From Flavobacteriales bacterium UBA6057 (lineage in GTDB: Bacteria; Bacteroidota; Bacteroidia; Flavobacteriales_G; Salibacteraceae), in assembly GCA_002428995.1 (NCBI GenBank), contig DIYJ01000005.1:282474-346473 (forward strand): a DNA stretch of 64,000 nucleotides, given 5' to 3'. Under the pieces are notes generated by a model. It made no database searches and was not told where the DNA came from. It saw nothing but the letters and a program-made list of their open reading frames with translations. This document shows positions 34,366 to 43,078 of this stretch, in pieces. How positions within the stretch are numbered: the stretch's first letter is position 1; each line of letters opens with the position of its first letter. The translations under genes were made by a program, and so were the position numbers.

Positions 34366-36585
34366 AGCATACATCTCCCCCGCCATTTCAACGAGGTTGA
34401 TGAACTCCCTGCGATAACCGTCAGGATCATACTCAATGGCATCATTTGCATATGCAAGTGTGCTACTCAAGCTGCTTTCAGCCTTGTACTTGCTATCCCG
34501 AAGCAGGAGCCCAAACTGAACCACTGCAGACCCAAACCGAAAGTTCTCAGAAAGGCTTGCTGAGTCCCGCATTTCAAGCTTCACGGGATGCTGCACCAGG
34601 ATGCTTTTCTTCTGATCAGGCAACTTGTAGCGGATCTTAAGAAAGAGCAATTCGTCTGAATTAGAAGCTTTACTGAGCTTGGTCTTCTGATAGCGCTTGG
34701 AAGTATTGAGGGAGCTGTCAGCATAAGTACCGGGAGTCACGATTTCATAGAACGCGGTGACCATGTGCCCTGCTCCCAGCTCACCGGCATCCTTGGTGTC
34801 GTCATCAAAGTCCTGCACCTCCAGCACGCGGTTTTCATAACCAAGCAATCGATAGCTCGAAACCTTGTTGGGGTTGAATTCAATCTGGTACTTCACATCT
34901 TTTGCCACTACAAAAAGGGTTCCCTGCAGTTCTTTCAAAAACACCTTTCTCGCCTCAGCATAGGAATCAATGTAGGCGTAGGAACCGTTGCCATGATCTG
35001 CGAGTTTCTCCAACTTGGAGTCCTTGTAGTTGCCCATTCCAAAGCCCAGGGTGGTAAAGAACACACCGGTTTCGCGTTTCTCCTCGATCAACCTGACCAA
35101 CTCATCATCGCTGTGCACCCCAACATTGAAATCTCCGTCCGTGGCAAGGATTACGCGGTTGTTGCCAGATTCCATGAAGTGCTTTTTCGCCACCCGATAC
35201 GCAAGCTTGATTCCTGCACCACCGGCTGTGCTGCCTCCCGCTGTGAGCCCTGCAATGGCTTCCCTGATCTTACGCTTGTCAGAGCCCTTGGCTCCGTCCA
35301 GCACCAATCCTGAGCTGCCGGCATACACCACGATGGAAACCCGATCCTCATCCTGCAATTGATCCGTCAACAAGTGAAAGGCACGCTTCACCAGCTCCAG
35401 CTTTCTCGGACTTTGCATAGATCCGCTCACATCAATGAGAAACACAAGGTTGGAAGGCGCGATTTCATCCTGCTTTAGTTCATCGGCTTGCATGGTAATC
35501 CTCAACAGCTGGTGTTTGCTGTTCCACGGACATTCACCCAGCTCTGTATCAATGATGAAGGGATGCTCGTCATCTTGTTCGAGGCGCTCATAAGGGAAGT
35601 AGTTCACGAATTCCTCCAAACGAACGGAAGCCAGCGGTGGTAAGTATCCATCGTTGATAAACCTCCGCATGTTGGTATAGCTTCCGCGGTCTACGTCAAT
35701 AGACAAGGTGCTCAAGGGCTCATCCAGAGCTGGCTTGAAGCTGTTCTCTGCGTAGTATTCATAGTCTTCAAAAAGATGGCGCAAGGGATACTCGTGCTCG
35801 AACCTCCGCTGTCTGGCAGCCTTGCTTTCTTCTTCGGTGTACACGGTCTTCTTCAGTCCTCCATCAAAGATCCCCTTGCCTCTGTTTTGAAGCGTTGGAA
35901 CGCCCCATCCATCATTGTAAAACCGTTCCTCATCGGAGTAGCGAGCCGGAATTCCGCCTTGTACCAGCCCGATTCGTTCGATCGAGGATTGAGGAATCGC
36001 GGAGCTTCCGCGCACCTTCACCCCATCGATGTAGTAGTAGTTTGCATCTGAACGGCTACCGCGTATGTTGGTGTTAGCACTTCCATCGTTTCTAGAGTAA
36101 GTGCCACCAACCGTAACTGCCAACGCAGCCGGACTGCGAGCCGCCATCTTGTGAATCTCTTGAGACGTTACGGTAGTGCTGGTCATAGCTGCACCATCCC
36201 TTTCAATCAGCTTGACGCGGTTTTCAACGATGGTGAACTCGTTGAGCTGAACCGCGCTGTTCTTCAACACGGTCTGCTTTTGATCCAGGAAGGTAGTTTT
36301 GTCTGAAGACACCTTCACATTGGTAATGAGAACAGGCGAGAAACCCAGGCTGGTAATCTCTACTTCATAGGTGCCTGGTTGGAGCGGCTTGATCTCGAAA
36401 CGTCCGTCAAAGTCCGTACTCGAACCTCCGCGAGCAATGCCATTCAACTTGGCGACCACGCTCGCAAACGGTATCGGCTGACCGGCTTCGTCCGTCACAG
36501 TCCCTTTCAATGCTCCCTGGCCAACCTGGGCAATGGTAGAGAGGCATACAAAGAGTGCAATAAGGGTAAAAATGATTCTTTTCAT
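34354..36585 (-). CDS. VWA-domain protein fused to carboxypeptidase-like and TonB-plug-like domains
   Basis: 743 residues with a signal peptide (about 1-19, ending STIAQ). Residues 22-110 are a CarboxypepD_reg-like beta sandwich (GTVTDEAGQPIPFASV, GTYEVEITSLGF). Residues about 110-215 look like the plug of a TonB-dependent receptor (TNIRGSRSDANYYYIDGVKV, GGIPARYSDE), but no 22-strand barrel follows. Instead, from about 270 comes a YfbK-type unit: the N-terminal VWA-associated domain (STLSIDVDRGSYTNMRRFI), a VWA domain with a complete MIDAS (DVSGS at 385-389, later TDGD) and a DUF3520-like C-terminus. VWA domains bind partners through a metal ion. The protein probably acts in the periplasm or at the outer membrane; the partner is unknown. 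The stop codon touches a repeat element. Confidence 0.9.
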   Translation of the reverse strand: MKRIIFTLIALFVCLSTIAQVGQGALKGTVTDEAGQPIPFASVVAKLNGIARGGSSTDFDGRFEIKPLQPGTYEVEITSLGFSPVLITNVKVSSDKTTFLDQKQTVLKNSAVQLNEFTIVENRVKLIERDGAAMTSTTVTSQEIHKMAARSPAALAVTVGGTYSRNDGSANTNIRGSRSDANYYYIDGVKVRGSSAIPQSSIERIGLVQGGIPARYSDEERFYNDGWGVPTLQNRGKGIFDGGLKKTVYTEEESKAARQRRFEHEYPLRHLFEDYEYYAENSFKPALDEPLSTLSIDVDRGSYTNMRRFINDGYLPPLASVRLEEFVNYFPYERLEQDDEHPFIIDTELGECPWNSKHQLLRITMQADELKQDEIAPSNLVFLIDVSGSMQSPRKLELVKRAFHLLTDQLQDEDRVSIVVYAGSSGLVLDGAKGSDKRKIREAIAGLTAGGSTAGGAGIKLAYRVAKKHFMESGNNRVILATDGDFNVGVHSDDELVRLIEEKRETGVFFTTLGFGMGNYKDSKLEKLADHGNGSYAYIDSYAEARKVFLKELQGTLFVVAKDVKYQIEFNPNKVSSYRLLGYENRVLEVQDFDDDTKDAGELGAGHMVTAFYEIVTPGTYADSSLNTSKRYQKTKLSKASNSDELLFLKIRYKLPDQKKSILVQHPVKLEMRDSASLSENFRFGSAVVQFGLLLRDSKYKAESSLSSTLAYANDAIEYDPDGYRREFINLVEMAGEMYAKSE

Positions 36586-36752
36586 GATGCTTTAGATTTA
36601 GTTAAACGGAGTGAAAACTGTTCTCTTAAAGCTCATCGAATCATTCGGAGATTTCAATGACGCGTGAGGGTTCGGTTGCCTGCTTTATGCAAACGGAGGC
36701 ACCGTACTACCGTACTCTCGAAAGCCCTGGAAATCAAGCACAAAAGCAAGAT

Positions 36753-38225
36753 TCACCAGGCGGACATGGCCAGGGGGTCTACCGAAACCTCTGCCCGGTA
36801 GTCATCATCCAGCTGCATTGAGGCCAGGTCAATGCGTGTGACGTATCCGTTTTTGCCTTCACATTCGGTGTAGTGATGCGGCTCATCCGCTCCCTGCGGG
36901 TCTACGTTGCGGTTTGCGATGTACAGAAACTGTCGCTTCCCATCCATCCAGAGCGCGCGGGGCTGGTAGCCGGGCTGCCAGGTTTGCATCACCTCATCCG
37001 TTCGCAAATCGATGGCATAGAGCGACCCTTTGCGCCCGGGGAAGGTCTCTTCGTCTTCCGTACAGGTCACAAAAAGTATGTGGCGCTCCCTATCGATCAC
37101 CATTTCCTGTGGGAAGTACCCCACGGTGATGACTCTGTCCAGCTGGCCGGTGGCGAGATCAACCTTCCGCACTTCCCCGGTTCGCTCGCAAGCCACGTAG
37201 AGGAATTGCTCATCAGGAGATAAGATGGTTGAGAAAGGCCGCAACCGCCCAGCCTGAGGATCAAAGGGCTCTCCATCCAAACTCAGCATCCTGATTACTT
37301 CTCCGTCTTTGCTCAGGCTCACCTGATAAACCGCATTCCCGAGATAGGCGGACATGAAATAACCGGCAGTGGCGCTACCCGTCCACCCCACCGGAAAAAA
37401 GACCTGATCATCCGGAAACTCGAAGCTTTGGTAATTCCTCGCTCTCAGATCAATCAGAGCACATTGCCCACCCTGGAAATCTGTATTCCCAGACCAATTC
37501 ACGGCCATCAACGTACCGTCATCCATTCGTTCGAGGCTGCGCCACGTTCCCTCGGGCAACCGAAGATTCACGGCTGGCAGGGAAGTCCTCACATCAAAGC
37601 ATTGCACCCATCCATTGGCAAAGAGGACACACCACATCCCAGTAGCGGGGTCAACCACAATGTCAGCGGCAAAACCAAACTCCTGAGCTTCGGGAAGCCG
37701 GTGGTAACGCATGATCGACCCTGAAACCAGATCAATCACGGCCACCTCCCTGCAGAGGTTGTTGAGTATGTAGAGCTTTTGATCCTGAGGGATTTGCTCA
37801 AACGCAATGTCGCCACGGGCGTTGGGTGCGCCAGCGGAAATCCAATCGATGAGAAGCGCTACCTCCTCTTCTGAAAGGTAAGGTCCACCAATCGGCATGG
37901 TAGGTTGCAATACGGGAGCTACATCCTCATCGCGATTCAGGATAAAGAGCAAGGCGCTCTGCGCTGGACTGTAAGGCACCACCACCGCGTTGTTGCGGCT
38001 ACCGGCCATCAGGGTGTTCCAGTCGGTGAGATCGAGACCTGCGGCTGCTTCATTGCTGATGGCATCATGGCAGCCTGTTACTGCACATGCTGTGCTGATG
38101 AGCGGCTCAATATCCTCGGGAAGAACGCTGGAATCGGATCGAGGCTCAAAAGCCTCATTCTGACATGAAACACTAAGCACCAGCGTCAACCCGAGGAAAA
38201 GCCATTGAAAGAGCTTAACGCTCAT
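36753..38225 (-). CDS. Lipoprotein with atypical cytochrome-c motif (CX4CH) and a YncE-like propeller
   Basis: 490 residues. A lipoprotein signal ends at Cys21 (LSVSC-QNE). Residues 40-135 form a small haem-c-like domain: CAVTGCH (47-53) has four residues between the cysteines instead of two, and a downstream TMPIGG could give the distal Met, followed by the usual LIDWISAGAP helix. From about 145 to the end is a seven-bladed propeller-like part (LYILNNLCREVAVIDL, LSPDEQFLYVACERTGEV, YFPQEMVIDRE, LYIANRN) similar to YncE-type proteins. It probably sits in the outer membrane or periplasm and moves electrons or binds a ligand. It is the last gene of a three-gene set with 1-base and 11-base gaps. 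Confidence 0.82.
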   Translation of the reverse strand: MSVKLFQWLFLGLTLVLSVSCQNEAFEPRSDSSVLPEDIEPLISTACAVTGCHDAISNEAAAGLDLTDWNTLMAGSRNNAVVVPYSPAQSALLFILNRDEDVAPVLQPTMPIGGPYLSEEEVALLIDWISAGAPNARGDIAFEQIPQDQKLYILNNLCREVAVIDLVSGSIMRYHRLPEAQEFGFAADIVVDPATGMWCVLFANGWVQCFDVRTSLPAVNLRLPEGTWRSLERMDDGTLMAVNWSGNTDFQGGQCALIDLRARNYQSFEFPDDQVFFPVGWTGSATAGYFMSAYLGNAVYQVSLSKDGEVIRMLSLDGEPFDPQAGRLRPFSTILSPDEQFLYVACERTGEVRKVDLATGQLDRVITVGYFPQEMVIDRERHILFVTCTEDEETFPGRKGSLYAIDLRTDEVMQTWQPGYQPRALWMDGKRQFLYIANRNVDPQGADEPHHYTECEGKNGYVTRIDLASMQLDDDYRAEVSVDPLAMSAW

Positions 38226-38226
38226 T

Positions 38227-38673
38227 TTACTCTGTTACCGGCACATGAACATGGGTCGTAGCTGAATCGCCCAGAATATGCGTGGGAATGCCTCCAAAAA
38301 CGGAATCGTTGATCGCTGCATCCCAACCAGTACCGTAGAAGTAGTAGTTGCCGGTAGGCAAGTCATCCAAATGAAAGGCGCCTGTACTGTCTGCCTGAAC
38401 ATGTGCATCGTAATCGTCAGGACTGGAACCGGGAAAATCCTTTTCTCCCATCTTGTAGTAAACATCAGCCATGGGAATCGCTCGGGAATGATGCATGACC
38501 ATTCCATGAATGTGAACATGGTCATGGAAGGAATCTCCAGGATCGGCAGGCTGCGGAACAGGAACGGGATCTTCGTCCTTCTGGCAAGATACACTTACCA
38601 TCAAACACATGATCAGCAACAAAGGGAAGGACCAGGTCCTCCCCTCCGGCTTCGCGAGTAGATTTACATTCAT
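38227..38673 (-). CDS. Small His-rich lipoprotein, carboxypeptidase-regulatory-like
   Basis: 148 residues. A lipoprotein signal ends at Cys30 (VSVSC-QKD). The mature part opens with a Pro/Asp linker and a striking His-rich stretch (HDHVHIHGMVMHH, about residues 50-62). A small beta-sandwich follows with ADVYYKMGEKDFPG and GAFHLDDLPTGNYYFYG, the pattern of carboxypeptidase-regulatory-like domains. The histidines suggest metal binding, which would suit the haem-like protein encoded 1 base downstream. The upstream gene at 38685 ends 11 bases before this start. An outer-membrane location is inferred. Confidence 0.75.
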   Translation of the reverse strand: MNVNLLAKPEGRTWSFPLLLIMCLMVSVSCQKDEDPVPVPQPADPGDSFHDHVHIHGMVMHHSRAIPMADVYYKMGEKDFPGSSPDDYDAHVQADSTGAFHLDDLPTGNYYFYGTGWDAAINDSVFGGIPTHILGDSATTHVHVPVTE

Positions 38674-38684
38674 GGTCTACTCGT

Positions 38685-39542
38685 TTAAGGGTTCAAGAAC
38701 CGCACGCTCCTCACCCTGTCGCCCTGTCGCAGTCTCAGGAGATAAACTCCTGTTTCAATACCTGTCAATGAAGCCGACTGCAACTGGTTGCTGATTAAAT
38801 CCAATTCTGTGGTGGCCACGGTTTGCCCGGCCAGGTTGTAAACCTCGATGTTGGCGGTACCTGAAACATCACTCATCAGGTTCAGATAAACCGCGTTAGG
38901 CTCTGTTCTTAGCGTGAAGTCGAGCCCATTATGGTTGGCATGATTGATTCCCAGAGGAGGATCCTGCGGGACGGTATCCGTAGTGTCAATGACAACATTG
39001 GCGATGATCTCAAGGTCATAATCCTGCGCCTCTCCATGGTGTCCAATTCCGTTGGTGGAATTGAGGTAACCACACGGCACAGGCCAATCATGCCCTTCGT
39101 TGACAGGCATGTCATTGTAAACTCGCATGCGGGTGATCCCAACCACGGCACTGTCAGGAACGGTAAAGGCCACATAGTGGGTGTCTTCATACCATTGTTC
39201 ATGTTCCATCAATACTTCCTCTCCTTCATCTGTGAAGTCACCATCAATGTTCCAGTCAATCCAAACCCTGTAGCTCAGGTTGCCAGAGAAAAAGCTCCCC
39301 ACGATGTTGTGCATGCAGTGAACAGCCATTTCATGGTCAGATCCTGGCGTGACTGTGGGAAGGGTTTCTTCGGAATAATAGGTGTATCCATCTGCATCGC
39401 TGCTGGTGTGGACCCAGTCATCGAAACGGAAATAATCAATGCCCGTATATGGCCCAGTAATAAAAGGTGGTGGCACGCACCAATTTTGCGCAAGCCCGAC
39501 ATTTGCGAGCAGTAAAGTGATAAGTAAAAGTCTGGTTTTCAT
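38685..39542 (-). CDS. T9SS-secreted protein with a GEVED-type domain
   Basis: 285 residues with a signal peptide (about 1-18, ending VGLAQ). The body is a single GEVED-like domain: YRVWIDWNIDGDFTDEGEEV, a TRMRVYNDMP strand and the hallmark HHGEAQDYDLEI. Such domains are common in Bacteroidota exported proteins, often beside proteases or adhesins. A DTTDTVPQDPP linker leads to a type A sorting domain (IEVYNLAGQTVATTELDL, GVYLLRLRQGDRVRSVRFL). It is the first gene of the set running to 36753 and may be cotranscribed with the two lipoprotein genes. Confidence 0.85.
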   Translation of the reverse strand: MKTRLLLITLLLANVGLAQNWCVPPPFITGPYTGIDYFRFDDWVHTSSDADGYTYYSEETLPTVTPGSDHEMAVHCMHNIVGSFFSGNLSYRVWIDWNIDGDFTDEGEEVLMEHEQWYEDTHYVAFTVPDSAVVGITRMRVYNDMPVNEGHDWPVPCGYLNSTNGIGHHGEAQDYDLEIIANVVIDTTDTVPQDPPLGINHANHNGLDFTLRTEPNAVYLNLMSDVSGTANIEVYNLAGQTVATTELDLISNQLQSASLTGIETGVYLLRLRQGDRVRSVRFLNP

Positions 39543-39704
39543 AGTGTGTGATTTGTATCAAATGGACTAAAAAGTCCGATAACCAGTTGGTATACAAGCA
39601 CTTAAACTTGACCTAAGAAAACCTTAATTTTTACCTAAGCGTAAGAGGAACCGTCTGCGATCCATAGATTGCGACTGCCATCAACCACCTTTTTCAAGAC
39701 TTAA

Positions 39705-41273
39705 ATGAACATTAACCGACTTTGGAGAAACACGCAGGGCTCGAGGATGCTCTACTACCTCCCTGCCATCATCAGCGGACTATTGCTGGTGCTCTTCATG
39801 CAGGTGATGCTGCTGAACAAGACCATCGAATCGAGAAATGAGCAATTTACCCTGAGAGCAGAGCAAGCGCTGAAAGAACTGCAACACAGAGCCACCAACA
39901 GCTACCACTGCTTTCTGCTGAACGCAAACACGACCATCGCTTCACAGGATCGATTGGTGATCACCACGGGCAGCGAACAACTGGATACCATCCAGGAATT
40001 TTTCATTGCAGACCCTAAAAACCCAAGCAAGCGCTTCCCTTATTTCAATCCTCAACTGACCTATGACATCCCGGTAGAAGCGCGCATCGCTATTCAGTTC
40101 AGTTTCCTGGGAACGGAAGACGGAGCGCCCAAGGGGGCCGCAGCTGCTGATCTCAGAACCCTGGCATGGGTTGATTCTTCCTATTCGAATACGCTGAGGG
40201 ACGCAGTAAACAAGGCGCGAATCGTGGATACTTTTCGCCTGGTGGAACAGGCGAATGAAACCTTTGCATCGCTCGCTGCGCCTGAGCAGTTGGGCCTGCG
40301 CGTTCGCCATGCGGAAACGGACGAGGTTCTTTTTGAACACAACCGCGCTGCGCTGGATGAAGCCGTAGCCGAAGAAGTGTTTCAAACAGAGCTTCATGAA
40401 GATGCCGGAACGGAACGCCCCTATTTGCTCGAAGTGGGCGTTGCCGGAGGTTTGGATCAATCCTTGGCTTCCATCTTTTACCTGGCCATTGGCCTGATTG
40501 CAGTCTCTCTCTTCACAGGCGTGTTACTGGTATTGTCGATCAAGATGATCTGGAACCAGAAACGACTGGCGGAGCGCAAAAATGACTTCGTGAACAACAT
40601 GACCCACGAATTCAAGACGCCCATTACCAACATTCGACTGGCAGTGGATACGCTGAAAATGAGAATGGATGACTACAGCGATCACAACGACCTTTTTGAG
40701 GCCATCATTCAGGAAAATGACCGCATCGACCAGAGCCTGAACCGTATTCTCAACGTGGCGAGGCTGGAAGACCAGCTAGAGCTTCACCGGCAACCCACAG
40801 ATGCAATGGAGTTGATCGATTCTGTACTCGACCATATGCAGCTCAGGCTTCAAGATCGGGTGGATATCGATGTTCAGCATGAAAATGAAGATGCTCGCCT
40901 CTCCATAGATCGCGTATTGATGCAAGGAGTGCTGCAAACTATTATTGACAACAGCATCAAGTACAGTGTTGAAAAGCCGCGAATAGAAATCAAGACCAGG
41001 CAGCATAAAAACACATGCTCGATCGTAATCAGGGATTACGGACTGGGCATGACGGAGGACGAGCTGGCCCGATCGTTTGACAAATTCTACCGCGCTGCCA
41101 ATCACAAACAGCATGACGTAAAAGGCTTTGGCCTGGGCCTTTATTATGCCAAGACCATTATTCACAAACATGGAGGCCAAATCAGCGCAACGAGCAAGAA
41201 GAACTATGGATCAACATTTACCATCGAACTTCCAGTCCTATCCACCGAAGCCAAAGCGTATTCTGATCGGTGA
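39705..41273 (+). CDS. Membrane sensor histidine kinase (HisKA type)
   Basis: 522 residues. Two membrane helices (about 17-36 and 258-280) frame a periplasmic sensor domain of about 220 residues that I cannot assign. The cytoplasmic part has a HisKA dimerisation helix with phospho-His301 in NNMTHEFKTPITNI and an HATPase domain with the N box DNSIKY, G1 DYGLGM and G2 GFGLGLYYAK. It is a classical kinase, unlike the two propeller kinases in this window. Its gene overlaps that of the OmpR-type regulator by 68 bases, so the two form one unit. The signal is unknown. Confidence 0.93.
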   Translation: MNINRLWRNTQGSRMLYYLPAIISGLLLVLFMQVMLLNKTIESRNEQFTLRAEQALKELQHRATNSYHCFLLNANTTIASQDRLVITTGSEQLDTIQEFFIADPKNPSKRFPYFNPQLTYDIPVEARIAIQFSFLGTEDGAPKGAAAADLRTLAWVDSSYSNTLRDAVNKARIVDTFRLVEQANETFASLAAPEQLGLRVRHAETDEVLFEHNRAALDEAVAEEVFQTELHEDAGTERPYLLEVGVAGGLDQSLASIFYLAIGLIAVSLFTGVLLVLSIKMIWNQKRLAERKNDFVNNMTHEFKTPITNIRLAVDTLKMRMDDYSDHNDLFEAIIQENDRIDQSLNRILNVARLEDQLELHRQPTDAMELIDSVLDHMQLRLQDRVDIDVQHENEDARLSIDRVLMQGVLQTIIDNSIKYSVEKPRIEIKTRQHKNTCSIVIRDYGLGMTEDELARSFDKFYRAANHKQHDVKGFGLGLYYAKTIIHKHGGQISATSKKNYGSTFTIELPVLSTEAKAYSDR

Positions 41274-41940
41274 AGATGACCGCCAGCTTGGCTGGATGCT
41301 CCAGGAAAACATCGAATCTGCGGGCTTCATCGCTGATGTGGCGACCGATGGCGAAGAAGTACTGGACAAACTTGAAAAAGAACGATACGACCTCTATCTA
41401 TTGGACATCATGATGCCGAGATTAGACGGCATCAGCCTTGCTAAAAGGCTCCGCGTCTCTGACCGGAACACTCCAATCATTTTCCTGACGGCTCGTGTGA
41501 TGGATACGGATGTGATCGCGGGATTTGAAGTTGGTGCGGACGATTACGTCACTAAGCCATTCAATATCAATGAACTACTGTGGCGCATCCGGGCACTGCT
41601 GAGAAGAGCTGTGAGGCCCGTGGAGCAAGAGATCGAACAAGAGAAGGAACTGTCACTAGGTTCTTATTCCTACTTCCCGGCTGAACGCCTGCTACGCAGT
41701 AGCACAACGGAAGTAAGGCTGAGTAAGCGAGAGAATGAAATCTTCGGAATTCTGGCCGCAGGAAACGGCAAACTGATCGCCCGATCTGACTTGCTCCTAC
41801 AGGTTTGGAAGCGGCACGATGAGCATACCTCCAACAGCCTGGATGTTCACCTCACCCGCATTCGCAAGCTGCTGGAGGACTTTCCCGAAATGGAGCTCAC
41901 CAACATCCACGGACTGGGCTATCGCCTGCAAGTGGGCTGA
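41206..41940 (+). CDS. OmpR-family response regulator
   Basis: 244 residues from the ATG at 41206. A longer frame from 41128 lies even deeper in the kinase gene and adds no domain. The receiver domain has GEDD, Asp67 in YLLDIMMPRLDG, Thr in FLTAR and Lys in VTKPF. The winged-helix effector domain follows (LSKRENEIFGIL, VWKRHDEHTSNSLDVHLTRIRKLL, IHGLGYRL). It is the partner of the kinase encoded just upstream. The linker between domains is rich in Glu (EQEIEQEKE). The targets are unknown; the next gene, a nitrilase, starts 73 bases on and could be read through. Confidence 0.93.
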   Translation: MDQHLPSNFQSYPPKPKRILIGEDDRQLGWMLQENIESAGFIADVATDGEEVLDKLEKERYDLYLLDIMMPRLDGISLAKRLRVSDRNTPIIFLTARVMDTDVIAGFEVGADDYVTKPFNINELLWRIRALLRRAVRPVEQEIEQEKELSLGSYSYFPAERLLRSSTTEVRLSKRENEIFGILAAGNGKLIARSDLLLQVWKRHDEHTSNSLDVHLTRIRKLLEDFPEMELTNIHGLGYRLQVG

Positions 41941-42013
41941 GCAGTCGGGTAATTGACAATGGGCAAGTGCCTTCGTGGTTTACTTTTAGCGCTCATTGCT
42001 TTTAGACACACGG

Positions 42014-42961
42014 ATGACTCAATCATTGAAAGTAGGACTGGCCCAAATCGCACCGGTTTGGCTGGACAAGGCTTCCACCCTCAAGAAAGTAGAATTCACC
42101 ATTGAAGAAGCTGCCGCGGAGGGTTGCGATTTAGTGGTGTTTGGCGAAGGCCTGGTGCCTGGATATCCCTTTTGGCTGGCCTTAACGGAAGGCACGGACT
42201 TCGACTCGAAGCTTCAAAAGGAAATGCACGCCCACTACGCACGAAATAGCGTTGACATTGAAGCAGGAGACCTTAAAGGTGTGTGCAAGCTGGCTCAGGA
42301 AAAGCAAATCGCCATCTACCTTGGTGTCATCGAACGGCCGATGGATCGGGGCGGACACAGCTTGTATGCTTCGCTGGTTTACATCGACAAGGAAGGGAGT
42401 GTTCAATCGGTGCATCGCAAGCTAAGACCGACTTATGACGAGCGCCTGACCTGGTCTCCAGGTGATGGCAATGGATTGCAAGTGCATAAGCTTGGGCCGT
42501 TCACAGTGGGAGGCCTGAACTGCTGGGAAAACTGGATGCCAATGGCGCGCGCTGCGCTATATGGACAAGGCGAAAACCTGCACGTAGCGGTGTGGCCGGG
42601 ATCGGTTCACAATACAGAGGACATTACCCGCTTCGTGGCACGTGAATCACGTTCCTACATGATCTCTGTTTCCAGCCTCATGAGAAAGGAAGACTTTCCG
42701 CCTCATACTCCACACCTGGAAGAGCTATTGGCAAATGCCCCGGAAATACTGGCGAATGGAGGTTCATGCATTGCAGGACCCGATGGCTCATGGATTGTGG
42801 AGCCGGTGGCTAACAAAGAAGGCCTGATCATGCAAACACTGGACTTTGATCGTGTGTACGAAGAGCGCCAGAACTTTGACCCTTCAGGGCATTACTCCCG
42901 CCCAGATGTGCTCCAGCTAAGCGTGAATACCGAGCGGCAATCAGTACTGAAAAAACATTAA
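42014..42961 (+). CDS. Nitrilase-family carbon-nitrogen hydrolase
   Basis: 315 residues from the ATG at 42014 (MTQSLKVG); an ATG six codons upstream is less likely. All three catalytic residues are visible: Glu45 in VVFGEGLVPGYP, Lys136 in HRKLRPTYDE and Cys170 in GGLNCWENWMP. CWEN with the following MPMAR fits branch-1 (true nitrilase) enzymes, which turn nitriles into carboxylic acids and ammonia; members with other nitrile-like substrates such as cyanide exist. The enzyme is cytoplasmic. Downstream lies an AGCTGATAGC repeat, then the convergent typA gene. The physiological substrate cannot be told. Confidence 0.92.
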   Translation: MTQSLKVGLAQIAPVWLDKASTLKKVEFTIEEAAAEGCDLVVFGEGLVPGYPFWLALTEGTDFDSKLQKEMHAHYARNSVDIEAGDLKGVCKLAQEKQIAIYLGVIERPMDRGGHSLYASLVYIDKEGSVQSVHRKLRPTYDERLTWSPGDGNGLQVHKLGPFTVGGLNCWENWMPMARAALYGQGENLHVAVWPGSVHNTEDITRFVARESRSYMISVSSLMRKEDFPPHTPHLEELLANAPEILANGGSCIAGPDGSWIVEPVANKEGLIMQTLDFDRVYEERQNFDPSGHYSRPDVLQLSVNTERQSVLKKH

Positions 42962-42962
42962 A

Positions 42963-43010
42963 AGCTGTCAGTCGCAAGCTGATAGCTAATAGCTGAAGGC
43001 TGATAGCCCT
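42963..43010. repeat. Interspersed AGCTGATAGC-type repeat, copy 3
   Basis: AGCTGTCAGTCGCAAGCTGA followed by TAGCTAATAGCTGAAGGCTGATAGCC. It shares CAGTCGCAAGCT with copy 1 at 9484 and begins two bases after the nitrilase stop codon. Confidence 0.6.
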
Positions 43011-43078
43011 AATTTCAAGTCATGAGGCTCGGTGTGCAGATCAGCTCAATCACACCAAATCAGGATGCATCACCTCCC

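Noticed and set aside
33939..34367. 142-residue frame across the repeat array, and the opposite frame 33467-34123
   Set aside because: The first is a translation of tandem intergenic repeats; the second overlaps both the repeats and the end of the T9SS gene. Neither has a family match.
41128..41205. Longer N-terminus for the OmpR-type regulator
   Set aside because: It lies deeper inside the kinase gene and encodes nothing resembling a receiver domain.
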